Positions 18,055-27,460 are shown, numbered from the stretch's first letter. The stretch is DNA of 64,000 bases from Pleurocapsales cyanobacterium LEGE 06147 (GCA_015207585.1 JADEWQ010000004.1:37972-101971), one strand, 5' to 3'. A program made the numbers and translations. The notes: generated by a model not told the origin, from the sequence alone.

Positions 18055-19464
18055 ATGCAAGTACGTTTCCTAAGTCAATTGTCTCTCTTTTTAGCTATTT
18101 TTACTTTCCCTCAATTGCTTATTTCTAATGGCAACTCAATTTTTTGCTCCGCTGCCAGTTGGGGAGCAGAGATTATGGAGTTTGGTCAACCCGGACAAGA
18201 TGGTGAGCCAGCAAATAAGGGAAAAGATGGACAAGACAGCGATAATCTAACAGTGTTTGCCGATGGCTCGCCAATGACTATAGATTTATCCGGAGAAAAT
18301 GGATTTCCAGGAGAGGATGGTATTCAGGGCAAGGATGGTATTTGTGAGGAACAACCGGAAAATGCCAGTCAAAACCTGCACAGTTCTGATGGGGGCAATG
18401 GAGGTGATGGAGGAGATGGGGGTAATGGTGGCAATGGCGGTTCTTTAACGGTTTACGCTACAGATAAGAGTTATCTCAAACAAATTCAGGTTGTTGCTAG
18501 GGGAGGCGAAGGCGGCGAACCCGGTAAAGGAGGTAAAGGAGGAATAGGTTGTAAGTGTAATAAATCTTATTGGAATCAAGAAGTCTGTACGGGGAAACCA
18601 GGTAGTTCCGACTATAGCTGCACTACAAAAGAGTTTAAATGCCAAGATGGTTATGACGGTAGAGACGGTAGGAACGGTAGAAAAGGAAGGGACGGCAATT
18701 TAGGGACTCTAACTCTGATTAATCTGGATAAGCCTCTAGTTCCCGATCGCCCCTCAGCTACAGTGACCGTTGCCGATTTAAAAGACAGAGGCTTTACTCT
18801 ATCGCGCAACGAATGGGAAAATCGTACTGGTGCTGCTTCTCTGTTTGCTCCTGGTTCAATTATTGCCGCTCGATACACAGAACTGGTCAAGCGTGTAGAA
18901 CAAAACGTTCTTCTAGTTTGGGACGCACCCCAACCTGTCAGTAATTTTGCCGATCGTCAGGTTACTCTGAGTTTAGCAGGAGAAAAAAATGTCCAGATTA
19001 CTTTTCCCAAAGATGTTTGGCTAGAAACGACTACAATCGAACAGAATAATATCACCGAGTTTTTTGTCTTTAATGCTGTTCTGGAGAAAGATGTTACTCG
19101 ACTAAATAGTCAAGGTTTATCGGGAAATGGCACCAATCTAAAACTGAACTTAGTAGATATAGCTAATAAATCTGACCTGGTATTGACAGAGTTTTCTAAG
19201 ATCAGATATCGCGTTACTCGGTCAGCACAGGAGTCTCGATATCGTCAAGTTTTCGACTACAAAACTATCTATGAAGGAAGCGTTCCATCAGAATTAGTTG
19301 ACTACAATCGCAATACCTTTGCTCTTCATTTAGGTCAATTACCCATTCCACCAGAGTATCTTCAACCAGGAGTAGCAGTAGAGGTACAGTTAATCGCTAA
19401 TCGTTCGTTTGCCGATAACTCTAAGGAGCAAAGAATCGCGGTACGAGAAATTATTCCAAAGTAA
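18055..19464 (+). CDS. secreted collagen-like glycine-rich protein
   Basis: The 469-residue protein begins with a hydrophobic signal peptide (LSLFLAIFTFPQLLI). Residues about 45-100 carry Gly-X-Y stretches (GQPGQDGEPANKGKDGQDS, GFPGEDGIQGKDG), about 118-130 a GGDGGNGG run, and about 155-175 and 210-230 further tracts (GEGGEPGKGGKGGIG, DGRDGRNGRKGRDG). A Cys-rich insert with CKC, C, C and C lies between the last two tracts. The C-terminal 240 residues look like beta-rich domains with repeated LSLAGE and LHLGQLPIP strands. It may be an extracellular matrix or sheath component. Gly-X-Y length is short, so a stable triple helix is uncertain. It is a single gene converging on the porin gene. Confidence 0.8.
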   Translation: MQVRFLSQLSLFLAIFTFPQLLISNGNSIFCSAASWGAEIMEFGQPGQDGEPANKGKDGQDSDNLTVFADGSPMTIDLSGENGFPGEDGIQGKDGICEEQPENASQNLHSSDGGNGGDGGDGGNGGNGGSLTVYATDKSYLKQIQVVARGGEGGEPGKGGKGGIGCKCNKSYWNQEVCTGKPGSSDYSCTTKEFKCQDGYDGRDGRNGRKGRDGNLGTLTLINLDKPLVPDRPSATVTVADLKDRGFTLSRNEWENRTGAASLFAPGSIIAARYTELVKRVEQNVLLVWDAPQPVSNFADRQVTLSLAGEKNVQITFPKDVWLETTTIEQNNITEFFVFNAVLEKDVTRLNSQGLSGNGTNLKLNLVDIANKSDLVLTEFSKIRYRVTRSAQESRYRQVFDYKTIYEGSVPSELVDYNRNTFALHLGQLPIPPEYLQPGVAVEVQLIANRSFADNSKEQRIAVREIIPK

Positions 19465-19500
19465 TACTGTTTTGATTTTTAGATGCGACACGTTGTTTGT

Positions 19501-19528
19501 GGGGAATCAAAACGATTTCTGATTCCCC
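19501..19528. terminator. stem-loop between convergent genes
   Basis: GGGGAATCA pairs perfectly with TGATTCCCC across a 10-base loop. It sits between the stops of the collagen-like gene and the porin gene. No long T-run follows on either strand, so it may act as a weak bidirectional terminator or 3' stabiliser. Confidence 0.55.
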
Positions 19529-19539
19529 GTTTCCCGCAA

Positions 19540-21144
19540 CTAGAAACTAAAAGTAGTGCGGATAGTACCGATGACTAAATCGTCATTATCATTATTGTTA
19601 TTTGGTGCAGTAATCCAAACTACTCCAGGAGTAAGCGAAATATTATCAGTTACTTGATACTGATAAAAAGCCTCCAAATGCAGTGAAGTATCCTCATCAT
19701 CTCCCAGCGTCTCAATAGTAGAACTAGCTACCCACGGTTCCATCCCCACGATAATTCCTGCCAAATTTCCCTCTTGACCCAAATCGGGAAAAGCTAGAGT
19801 TACTGCCCAATTCCAAACATCCTGCGTACCTCGATCTAATTGTCCTCCCAAGGTAGAAAGACTGGTCACTTTACTCAAAGCACCCCATCCCCCAACCACA
19901 AAGCGATCGCTAATTGCCCAGGACACCTGTATGCCGTAAGAATCGCTTACCGTCGGCACCGCTTGACCAAATAAATCTTCCGTCAAAAATTGTAAGTTAG
20001 CTAGAGTACTACCTGTTTCCGTATCGCTTTGGTTATAGCTGTGAACGTAGGTCAAAGCCAGATTCAGATTTTCTATAGGTGTAAATAAAATTTGCCCGAG
20101 GGCACTATAAGGACCGTTAAATAAGCCACTGCCTGGAGTAGGTTCGTTAGCAGGATTGGCCAGATAACCAGCACTGATTTCAATTTGCTCTCCAAGGCGA
20201 TGAATAATGCCCAAGCCAGCATCTGCAGGCTGATAGTAAATGGGATTGCGAGTGCCAAACAGGGAAATGGCTCCGGTTGCCCCATCCCCATCTAAGATAT
20301 TGACAGTATTAGCAATATCGTCGGCGGCGGTACCGGTTGCGCCTAGCAGTACTTCTGTATTCTCACCGACAGGGAAGGTGTAAAACAGTACTTCTAAGCC
20401 CAGGTCATTATCAGCCGGTTCGGCAAAAGCTAAGTCTCCCTGGAAGGTGCCCGTCTCCTCGGCAAAGGAGGGAAAGTTACCTGTAGAGAGGCGAGTAAAG
20501 AGTAAATCTTCCCCAGTGAAGCTGGTGTTTAACTCTAGACGAGTGCGGTTGCCTAACACTGTATTTTGATTGGCATCTCCTGCGAATATACTTCCCAGTG
20601 CCAAGATTACTTCTCCTGCTAGTTTGCTAGTAGTGGAGAATTGGTGGTCTTCGAGAAAAGCAACGCGACCTTCAAGATTATCTACCCTTCCTCCCAGAGT
20701 AGCTAGTTCGGCTTCAAACTCTTGAGTCAATCTTTGCAGTGTCTCAATATCTTCCCGCGCCACTGTCTCAGAAGAAGCAATTAACCGTTCGATCTGATTT
20801 AAACAGGCATTTAAACCAGCTGCAAATTCATAACGCGATAGGGACTGATTTCCACGATAGGTTTGGTTGGGGTAACCGACGATACAGCCGTAGCGTTCTA
20901 CTAAACTCCTTAAGGCTTCATAAGCCCAGTCTGTCGGCGATACATCTCGCAATTGATTGACGTTGGTTACTTGGTTCGTGTCTTCTTCTAGTCTTTCTTG
21001 GCTGTATTGCTCGATTTGTTCGATGATACCTCCGTTATGAGGATCGGATTGGGTTTGAGCCAGAGTTGGACTAGATGCAGCTAAAATAGAAGCCCCTAAA
21101 ATAACTGGAGTTATTTTTCTAATCTTCCAGACTTTTTGAGTCAT
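19540..21144 (-). CDS. cyanobacterial iron-uptake/OprB-type outer membrane porin with SLH domain
   Basis: The 534-residue protein has a signal peptide ending in SSPTLAQ, an SLH domain (VSPTDWAYEALRSLVERYGCIVGYPNQTYRGNQSLSRYEFAAGLNACL read across residues about 68-115), a coiled coil (LQRLTQEFEAELATLGGRVDNLEGRV) and a C-terminal beta-barrel that ends in an aromatic residue (RTTFSF). This is the layout of the abundant cyanobacterial Som/SlrA-type porins, some of which take up inorganic iron. I take the ATG at 21144, which has GGA about 8 bases upstream, rather than a GTG at 21159. The SLH domain would anchor it to peptidoglycan. Confidence 0.93.
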   Translation of the reverse strand: MTQKVWKIRKITPVILGASILAASSPTLAQTQSDPHNGGIIEQIEQYSQERLEEDTNQVTNVNQLRDVSPTDWAYEALRSLVERYGCIVGYPNQTYRGNQSLSRYEFAAGLNACLNQIERLIASSETVAREDIETLQRLTQEFEAELATLGGRVDNLEGRVAFLEDHQFSTTSKLAGEVILALGSIFAGDANQNTVLGNRTRLELNTSFTGEDLLFTRLSTGNFPSFAEETGTFQGDLAFAEPADNDLGLEVLFYTFPVGENTEVLLGATGTAADDIANTVNILDGDGATGAISLFGTRNPIYYQPADAGLGIIHRLGEQIEISAGYLANPANEPTPGSGLFNGPYSALGQILFTPIENLNLALTYVHSYNQSDTETGSTLANLQFLTEDLFGQAVPTVSDSYGIQVSWAISDRFVVGGWGALSKVTSLSTLGGQLDRGTQDVWNWAVTLAFPDLGQEGNLAGIIVGMEPWVASSTIETLGDDEDTSLHLEAFYQYQVTDNISLTPGVVWITAPNNNNDNDDLVIGTIRTTFSF

Positions 21145-21159
21145 GATGTCAATCCTCAC

Positions 21160-21483
21160 ACCATCAAAACTTGTAATTTTAACTTTTAATAATAATGGTT
21201 ATTATTTGCAAAAAATGAAAAAACTTGACGAAGTGCAAGTAGGGAAGGGGCTGTGTTTGCCAAGACGCTGAGGTTCGCTCCCTCCACTCGCGTGCGTAAT
21301 GGGCGTAGACAGACCTCTTACGCAAAAGGTAAAATTATTTTTCTATCGCGTTCCTTTTTTTATGTATCCCCTTTTTATGTATCCCCGCGTCTGCTGACTC
21401 AAGTTCTATAGCGGTTTTTAAATCGATGAGGTACACAGTTCGTAGAAACTGACTTTAAGATAAGTTTGGAGTGTCAATGCTCT
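21160..21483. other. intergenic region with short repeats upstream of the porin gene
   Basis: The first 60 bases are the porin leader and AT-rich promoter region. From about 21260 to 21330 there is a GC-rich stretch (GGTTCGCTCCCTCCACTCGC, then TTACGCAAAAGG) resembling other GC-rich interspersed repeats in the window, for example near 63880. A 13-base direct repeat, TTTTATGTATCCC, occurs twice at about 21357-21385. No gene is seen. Confidence 0.5.
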
Positions 21484-22527
21484 TTAATCGCCTAAACCTT
21501 TGCGGAGTCGCTTAAAGCTTTCGTACATTTCTGGCAAACGCTTGTAAATTGCAGAGGCTTTCAAATAGATTTTATTAGGAATAGAAGGGTTACCAGAGAC
21601 AATCTCCCCTGGAGGAACATTACTAGTAATACCAGTTTGCGCCGTGGCGATCGCTCTATCGCCGATCTTTCTTTGATTGGCTACTCCTACTTGTCCCCCT
21701 AGCATGACCCAATTGCCGACTTTTACTCCTCCAGCTAAACCTACTTGGGCTGCCATCGCACAGTTTTGTCCTATTTGACAGCCGTGGGCAATATGCACCA
21801 TATTATCTAGCTTGGTGTTGCGTCCTATCCTAGTTTCGCCTACAGCCGGACGATCCACGGCACTATTACAGCCTATTTCAACTCCATCTTCGAGTACGGT
21901 GTAGCCAGATTGTTCCAATTTGAACCAACCTTCAGAAGTAGGTACAAATCCAAAGCCTTCTGCACCAATGACAGCACCGCTATGAATGACGCAGTTTGCC
22001 CCAATTTTACTCCGTTCGTGAATCGTACAGTTGGCATGAAGGAGCGTATTGGCACCAATTTCCACTTCTGGATAAATTACTACATTAGGATGAAGGCAAG
22101 CGCGATCGCCAATTTTGACTCCCTGTCCGATCGCCACATGTGCTCCAATCGATACATCCTTACCAATTATGACGGAAGGATCGATGATAGCAGTAGGATG
22201 GATACCAGGATCGGGACGAAAAGGTTGATAGAAAAGGACAACCGCTTTAGCAAAGATTAATTTGGGTTCGGGAGTAGCAATCCAGGCAATTCCTCTTTCT
22301 GTCGCTCGTGCTTGTAGTGATTCGTCTTGGGGCAAAATTAAGGCACTGGCATGAGTTTGAGCTACCATAGCGGCAAATTTACCCCCCTCGATATAACTTA
22401 GAGTGCCGACAGAGGCTTCATCTACTGCCGCTATACCGATAATTTCTGGATCTAAATTTTGAATTACTGTCAAACTATTTAATTCTGCTGTTTTTCCCAG
22501 TTTCTCAATAATTTTACTGAATTTCAT
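21484..22527 (-). CDS. lpxD: UDP-3-O-acylglucosamine N-acyltransferase
   Basis: The 347-residue protein has a uridine-binding N-terminal domain (residues 1-105) and a left-handed beta-helix of hexapeptide repeats (IGKDVSIGAHVAIGQGVKIG onward). The active-site His is in DNMVHIAHGCQIGQNC, near residues 238-253, and the C-terminal helix carries IYKRLPEMYESFKRLRK. LpxD adds the second acyl chain in lipid A synthesis. I choose the ATG at 22527, giving MKFSKIIEKL, since the upstream option is a TTG only three codons earlier. The gene is alone, as often in cyanobacteria where lpx genes are scattered. Confidence 0.96.
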   Translation of the reverse strand: MKFSKIIEKLGKTAELNSLTVIQNLDPEIIGIAAVDEASVGTLSYIEGGKFAAMVAQTHASALILPQDESLQARATERGIAWIATPEPKLIFAKAVVLFYQPFRPDPGIHPTAIIDPSVIIGKDVSIGAHVAIGQGVKIGDRACLHPNVVIYPEVEIGANTLLHANCTIHERSKIGANCVIHSGAVIGAEGFGFVPTSEGWFKLEQSGYTVLEDGVEIGCNSAVDRPAVGETRIGRNTKLDNMVHIAHGCQIGQNCAMAAQVGLAGGVKVGNWVMLGGQVGVANQRKIGDRAIATAQTGITSNVPPGEIVSGNPSIPNKIYLKASAIYKRLPEMYESFKRLRKGLGD

Positions 22528-22837
22528 TATCCTCAACGCGATCGCGCGTAAATTTCATTTTTATCTCTGGACAATTATTCTAGATTAAAAAATATTTTTT
22601 CTAGATTTTTAAAAAGATTCTCTTAAAAAAGAATTAAATTAGCAAAAAAATTATTTATTAGAATAAAAGAAAATTCCCCAAAACTTCTGTACGGGAATTA
22701 GTTTAGCTATCTTATCAGAAGCGCGATAGTTTGCTTTTTAAAGTCAGTTATTATTATTTAGGTATTTAAGGCACAAAAAGATTAGCGCAAAAAAGAATTA
22801 ATAAATCTCGCAGCACCTTAGATATTCGGATTAAAAC
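22528..22837. other. AT-rich intergenic region
   Basis: This gap holds the lpxD promoter region. Two TTCTAGATT sequences flank an AT-rich stretch near 22578-22612, and ATTCCC...GGGAAT forms a small dyad near 22673-22700. I see no coding sequence before the methyltransferase remnant begins. Confidence 0.5.
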
Positions 22838-23180
22838 TTACCTATGGAAGAGGAAAGTTTGGATAGTGTAGTCAGTACTTGGACTTTGTGTAGTATTGTT
22901 AAAGTAGAGTAGGCGATCGCCGAAATTTATCGCGTTCTCAAACCTGGTGGCAAATTCTTTTTCATCGAACATGGATTGAGTAACGAACCGAAACTTCAAG
23001 TATGGCAAAATCGGCTGACACCAATCCAAAAAATTGTTGGTGATGGCTGTTATCTCAATGGCAATATTCTACAGTTAGTGGCACAAAAATTTTCTCAGAT
23101 AGAAGTCGAACAATATTTATGCGCCTAAAATACCAAAACTGCTCGGTTATATGGACAAAGGAGCCGCGATTAAATCATAA
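22838..23180 (+). pseudogene. UbiE-type SAM-dependent methyltransferase, 3' fragment with stop and frameshift
   Basis: The frame reads LPMEEESLDSVVSTWTLCSI then VKVE, an in-frame TAG at 22910-22912, and AIAEIYRVLKPGGKFFFIEHG, which is motif II/III of class I methyltransferases. Near 23118 the frame shifts by one, and the C-terminus continues as APKIPKLLGYMDKGAAIKS to a TAA at 23178-23180. The N-terminal half with the SAM-binding GxGxG motif is absent. It is dead by three independent lesions. The original enzyme was probably a small cyanobacterial class I methyltransferase. Confidence 0.85.
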
Positions 23181-23255
23181 GTCAAAGACATGGCTTGGCA
23201 GACCAATCTTGATGACCGCAATCGCCACGACACCGAGTCTGCATACCCGCCCAAA

Positions 23256-23568
23256 TTACTTGCCAGCTTTGACCGTATTTACTTCCCAAATTATCAGGGA
23301 TTGAGCATCGGCACTAGCCAACCACTTACCATCGAGACTGAAACTAAGTAGAGTAATTGGTTGTTGATGTGCTTCTAAGGCATAAACTATAGCAGCTTTT
23401 TCCCATGCTACAAAAGCATTTTGTCCAGAAGAGTCTGCGGTTGCTGGGTTGCTTAAAAAAAAAAGATGAACTGGCATTTTTCGGTTTTGTATTTGCCCAA
23501 CTAACTAAACTCTGAAAAGATAAAGCTACAATCAGGCTACTACTCAGCCACGAAATTAAGTTTAAAAT
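23256..23568 (-). pseudogene. WD40-repeat protein fragment, frameshifted
   Basis: On the minus strand a hydrophobic anchor-like segment (LISWLSSSLIVALSFQSLVS) is followed by a T-run at 23455-23464, where the frame shifts. The second frame contains one WD40 blade: ALEAHQQPITLLSFSLDGKW then LASADAQSLIIWEVN, ending in a TAA at 23256. No clear start codon exists just after the DUF4126 stop. It may be the eroded end of a small WD40 protein that followed the DUF4126 gene. A sequencing indel in the homopolymer could explain the frameshift alone. Confidence 0.6.
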
Positions 23569-23569
23569 T

Positions 23570-24142
23570 TTACTCTTCCCTCCGCAGTAAAGATGAAAAT
23601 AACTTGATAATTTTTCTAATAGCCCAGATTAACAGACCAATTACCAAACCAGCCGCCAATAGAGGTAAAGCAAGACCCAACAAAGATAGTACTGCAGCAC
23701 TCAACGCTTCGATGGTGGACACCAAAATATTGCCAACTCCTCCAGTAGTGCCTGTAGCAGCAAGTCTTGTCATACTGGTAAAAATGTCAATAATCCCTGC
23801 CGTACTGCCACCAGTAAGTATTGCCAGCGTCCACTGCAAAACGGGATCGATATCTCCTAAACTAGCAGCAGTGAGCATTGTCCCTACCGCTATTGCTATA
23901 GGAATTTCAATCGCATCCAGTAAATTATCTACTACGGGAATAAAATAAGCTAAAATCTCGACTACTGTTGCCGCGCCAAAAGCCGTAGCTGCCGCATGTG
24001 TCCCTACCCATTCAAAACCTGGTCCTAAAGACAGATCGCCATAGATGGCAGCCAAACTCATCACTAGAGGTGGAATAAAAACACGAAAGCCAGAAGCGGC
24101 ACTAAGAGTAATACCCAGGCAAAGTGCCAAGATAAGTTCCAT
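23570..24142 (-). CDS. DUF4126 family membrane protein
   Basis: The 190-residue protein has four or five hydrophobic segments, with the family features ALCLGITLSAASGFRVFIPP at the N-terminus, FEWVGTHAAATAF near residues 43-55, EIPIAIAVGTMLTAASLG near 78-95, and TGGSTAGIIDIFTSMTR near 110-126. The family is widespread but its function is unknown. It starts 6 bases after the HAD-like hydrolase stop, so the two are probably cotranscribed. Confidence 0.85.
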   Translation of the reverse strand: MELILALCLGITLSAASGFRVFIPPLVMSLAAIYGDLSLGPGFEWVGTHAAATAFGAATVVEILAYFIPVVDNLLDAIEIPIAIAVGTMLTAASLGDIDPVLQWTLAILTGGSTAGIIDIFTSMTRLAATGTTGGVGNILVSTIEALSAAVLSLLGLALPLLAAGLVIGLLIWAIRKIIKLFSSLLRREE

Positions 24143-24148
24143 TTGTAC

Positions 24149-24931
24149 TTACCAAGCCGTAAAGTTTTGTTGAAATTGCTCTAACGATAATAGTTGAATA
24201 TTTGGATCGTAACGTGCAGCCTCTCGTTCTGATTTTGTGTTGTATCCCCAATCCGCTAAAAATAACTGTACTGACTGGAGATCTTGTTGCTGCTGAACTA
24301 ATTGTAAGGTTTTGAATCGATCTTCCACAAACCAAATACTCAACTCTTCTATAGTAGTAGAGTCTTTTAAGAGTCTTAATGTTTCATATTTAGGACGTTT
24401 ATATTCTTTGCCAATAATCTGTTGTGATGACAATTCGATTCCTTGTTGTTGCAATAGCTGTTGGGCAAAACGTCCTTCTTTGGTAGTAATGATATATAAC
24501 TGAGTAGGCGAGACGAGAATTTGCTGGAGTCGTTTAATAATGCCAGGATAAAAGCGATGTAATTGTAACCATCCTTCCAGGTCAGTATCAATCCAATTAT
24601 CCCTAATCGTATCTAATTGTTTACTAATTTCCTTGCTATTTAATCCTTCGGATTGAATAATTTCTTTGGCGATCGCTAACCAATTATTTAGTATCTTGTC
24701 TTCTTCAATACCTAAAACTAAGGCTCTTAATAAAATTGGCATCTCCCAACCTGTCTCGATAACGGGACGGAGGCAATAAAAACTAGGAGCCAAATTATCT
24801 ATTAAATTTAATTGAGATCCAGACCAAATCTGTTCGTAGGTTTTTTTAGTCGTAGCAAAATATTCTGCTAAACCATCGCAGATTACGCCATCAAAATCGA
24901 GAGCAAGGATATTTGGTGAGTGAGCAGACAT
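24149..24931 (-). CDS. HAD-superfamily hydrolase
   Basis: The 260-residue protein has HAD motif I at ILALDFDGVICDG (residues 8-20, nucleophile Asp14), motif II at LYIITTKEGRFAQ near 144-156, and motif IV-like acidic residues in IWFVEDRFKTLQ near 198-209. A large helical cap separates motifs I and II. It is a likely phosphatase of unknown substrate, of a type common in cyanobacteria, and may be cotranscribed with the downstream DUF4126 gene. Confidence 0.87.
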   Translation of the reverse strand: MSAHSPNILALDFDGVICDGLAEYFATTKKTYEQIWSGSQLNLIDNLAPSFYCLRPVIETGWEMPILLRALVLGIEEDKILNNWLAIAKEIIQSEGLNSKEISKQLDTIRDNWIDTDLEGWLQLHRFYPGIIKRLQQILVSPTQLYIITTKEGRFAQQLLQQQGIELSSQQIIGKEYKRPKYETLRLLKDSTTIEELSIWFVEDRFKTLQLVQQQQDLQSVQLFLADWGYNTKSEREAARYDPNIQLLSLEQFQQNFTAW

Positions 24932-25002
24932 TTTTAGCTTGGAGAGACAACCGAGAAAGAATTTATTCGGTCTGCTCTATTCATGTCAAACCTGACCGCG
25001 AT

Positions 25003-25356
25003 TCATCTCCCGCTAACCGCCGCAAGCGGTTTAACGGAAGACCTCTCGCGGAGACTAGATAGACAAATCTGCAAAGCTTTACGAAACAGTTCTTTGGCAA
25101 TTTCCCAACGCTGAAATTCGGGTGCGACAAAAAGTAAGCAAACATGATTATGATTTCGCACTTCAATTACTCCTACAACCCGATCTCGCGCCACACTAAC
25201 CAAGGTGAAATAATGTTTTTTTTGACGTGCTAACAATTCAGTTGGCTGGATGTAGCGGTGAAATTCTTGAATCCCTTCAGAAGAATATTCTGGTGCAATA
25301 AACTCGTTAAAAACTTGCTCTAGCAGTTTACTTACAGCGAGTATCTCTCTCTGCAG
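25003..25356 (-). pseudogene. GNAT acetyltransferase remnant
   Basis: The frame can be followed from LQREILAVSKLLEQVFNEFI through APEYSSEGIQEFHRYIQPTE and RVVGVIEVRNHNHVCLLFVA to PEFQRWEIAKELFRKAL, matching a GNAT fold with its acetyl-CoA motif. No start codon precedes the first residues, and after RKALQICL the sequence passes into a GC-rich repeat-like stretch (LSSLRERSSVKPLAAVSGR). Both ends are therefore lost. The repeat stretch at about 25004-25060 contains the dyad CCGC..GCGG. Confidence 0.7.
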
Positions 25357-25496
25357 GGTGCAGAAGTCGGTAAGTGAGAGTTTTGTCCATTACGGCTGAA
25401 CCAAACTCAAAATTCCTACACTCAGGTTCCAGGTCGATCTTTCCTATCTATAACTAAACTTACAATCGCGATTAGCGATCGCCTACTGATTTAGTA

Positions 25497-26327
25497 TTAA
25501 GGTCTAAATACTAGATTTTCTGGTTCTGTCTTCAGTTTGATTCGGTCTCCTGAAACATCTATCTCGCTGTCAAAATGGGTAAAATTCATTGTCTGTAAAT
25601 TTATCAGGCGATCGCGATCTTTGATAAATTCTAAAAACGTCTGGTCACTATTAGCTTTAAACCATTCGACCAGCCTTCGGAACAACTTTGGCAGAATCAC
25701 TCCCTTCTCTTCAAGCTTTGATAATGAAGTAATTTCGATACCGGTCATTGTTTTATCTACTTGCCATAGACCAGCTTTTTGCTGACGTGCTTCTCGTACT
25801 GCTTCAGTTATTTTTTGCCGCAGATCGTAAAATAGACTTTCATAAAAGGTAGGATAGACTAATCCTTCTATGGCTAATTGATAGTTGAAACTACTTGTCA
25901 GCATTTCAGGTTTAAGAAATACTTGCTGACCATCGGCAAGGTCTGTCTCACCAGGGAAGACAAAAGCTACAGGTCGCCTATTTTTTTCTGTCGCTCTACT
26001 TACAATATAGCCGCGCGTGCCATCTAGAGCCGATATAATTTGTGTTCGATTAGGAGACCATCGAACATTTTTAATATCTGCAAGTTCTAATAACCTATCA
26101 GTCGCTGCATTAGCATACTCAAAAGGCTGGCGAGTACCTTGATAATGAGTTTCTAACGCATCGATCGCTTCAAAACGCAAGCTGGCACGATCTTTGCTAT
26201 TTAGCTTAACAGTCCAACCTTCTAGCAAAAGCCAATTAACTTTATTATCTGCCTAGAAACGAATAGTGTCGCCGTCGGGTTGATATCCTTGGACGTGAAA
26301 CGTTCCTTTAATGAGATAAAATGGCAT
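25497..26327 (-). pseudogene. staphylococcal nuclease-like protein interrupted by one in-frame TAG
   Basis: From an ATG at 26327 the frame reads MPFYLIKGTFHVQGYQPDGD then TIRF, meets a TAG at 26253-26255, and continues without further defects through ADNKVNWLLLEGWTVKLN, RFEAIDALETHYQ, GYIVSRATEKNRRPVAFVFP and a C-terminal region to 25497, 277 codons in total. The YQPDGDTIRF and RFEAIDALETHY motifs are those of SNase-like nucleases. Only one stop separates it from an intact gene, so this is a recent loss, a sequencing error or read-through. The function may have been extracellular or periplasmic nucleic acid degradation. Confidence 0.8.
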
Positions 26328-26579
26328 TTTATTTACCTTTTGTACTTAGAAAACTTGCTTTGGTTGCCAATGTTTACTCTACTAGGGATTTTTTTGTTTA
26401 TGCAATAAGTAGTTTTTTATAACAATTATTTATTTAATTTTATTTAAATTTTATTTAGCAGCGATCTAGGCGCAGCCGAGGCAGGTAGCGATCGCGTTTA
26501 CCTTATAAATAAATATTTTGTTCTGACAATTTTTAGTAGAAATTGATTGAGTAAATATTTAAGAAGTAGGCGAGCCATT

Positions 26580-26845
26580 TCATTAGAATTTCTTGGGTTG
26601 ATACCTCGCCCCTTGTAAGGAGCCGTTGGCGGAACTTGGTTCCGGCATTTATGAGCTCCGTGGGCGACTTCTGGTACAATAGAGTTCAGACGGTACACCG
26701 TGATAGAAGTCCGTTGGGCTGTTTGGAGTCGGGTTGCAGTCAACCAACCCCTTTGCACCTCCGTTCTCAATAGAGTCAGTCACGGCGGGAAAAGTGGAAG
26801 GGCAAGCTATCTCCGCTTGTCGGAGTGGTAGTTGACGCATGGGTA
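26580..26845 (-). mobile_element. probable IS200/IS605-type tnpB tail and right end, degraded
   Basis: A minus-strand frame reads RQLPLRQAEIACPSTFPAV then TDSIENGGAKGLVDCNP, which resembles to me the tail of cyanobacterial TnpB-type ORFs, and is followed by a small hairpin (GGCTCCTTACAAGGGGC) and the sequence GAGGTATCAACCC, typical of right ends of this family. It lies directly after the GST stop codon. The rest of the element is missing. A guide-RNA-like 3' segment could survive here. Assignment is by recollection of pattern and should be treated as tentative. Confidence 0.4.
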
Positions 26846-26854
26846 GTTCAAAAT

Positions 26855-27460
26855 TTAAGACGGCACTTTCATTCCTCGCTGTACTGCTGGACGTTGCCCA
26901 ACAGTCTCTACCCATCGCTTGAGGTGGGGATGCTCGTCTAGAGTCAGTCCCATGAACTCATAAGAAGCAACCCAGGGGAAAGTGGCAATATCAGCAATTG
27001 AGTAATCTTCGCAGATAAATTCGCGCTCGCTAAGTTGTTTATCCAGTACGCCATACAATCTTAAAGTTTCTTTTTGATAACGCTCGATCGCATAGGGGAT
27101 TTTTTCGGGAGCAAAGCGATTGAAATGGTTATACTGACCGAACATCGGTCCTACACTTCCCATTTGGAACATGAGCCATTCGAGTACCTGAAAATGCTGT
27201 TTTTGCTCTGTAGGAAATAGTTTGCCCGTTTGTTGGGCTAGATAAATTAAAATCGCACCAGATTCAAAAACAGTAATGTTCGTGTCGCGATCGACAATTG
27301 CGGGAATTTTACTATTAGGATTAATGGCAATGTATTCTGGCGCAAACTGTTCCCCTTTAGTGATATCGATTTTGTGGACGTTGTAGTCAAGCCCCACTTC
27401 TTCTAACATGAGGGAGACTTTGCGACCGTTGGGAGTGGTAAATGTATACAAGTCAATCAT
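26855..27460 (-). CDS. glutathione S-transferase family protein (YfcG-like)
   Basis: The 201-residue protein has an N-terminal thioredoxin-like domain starting MIDLYTFTTPNGRKVSLMLE, with the cis-Pro region INPNSKIPAIVD near residues 46-57 and FESGAILIYLA near 65-75 for glutathione binding. The all-helical C-terminal domain contains the ICEDYSIADIATFPW block near 146-160. It resembles Nu-class GSTs (YfcG/Ure2p-like), which act as disulfide reductases or peroxidases. It is a single gene, with an IS remnant right after its stop. Confidence 0.93.
   Translation of the reverse strand: MIDLYTFTTPNGRKVSLMLEEVGLDYNVHKIDITKGEQFAPEYIAINPNSKIPAIVDRDTNITVFESGAILIYLAQQTGKLFPTEQKQHFQVLEWLMFQMGSVGPMFGQYNHFNRFAPEKIPYAIERYQKETLRLYGVLDKQLSEREFICEDYSIADIATFPWVASYEFMGLTLDEHPHLKRWVETVGQRPAVQRGMKVPS

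Noticed and set aside
23256..23477. A complete small WD40 protein
   Set aside because: Only one blade is present and the N-terminal part is in a different frame across a T-run.
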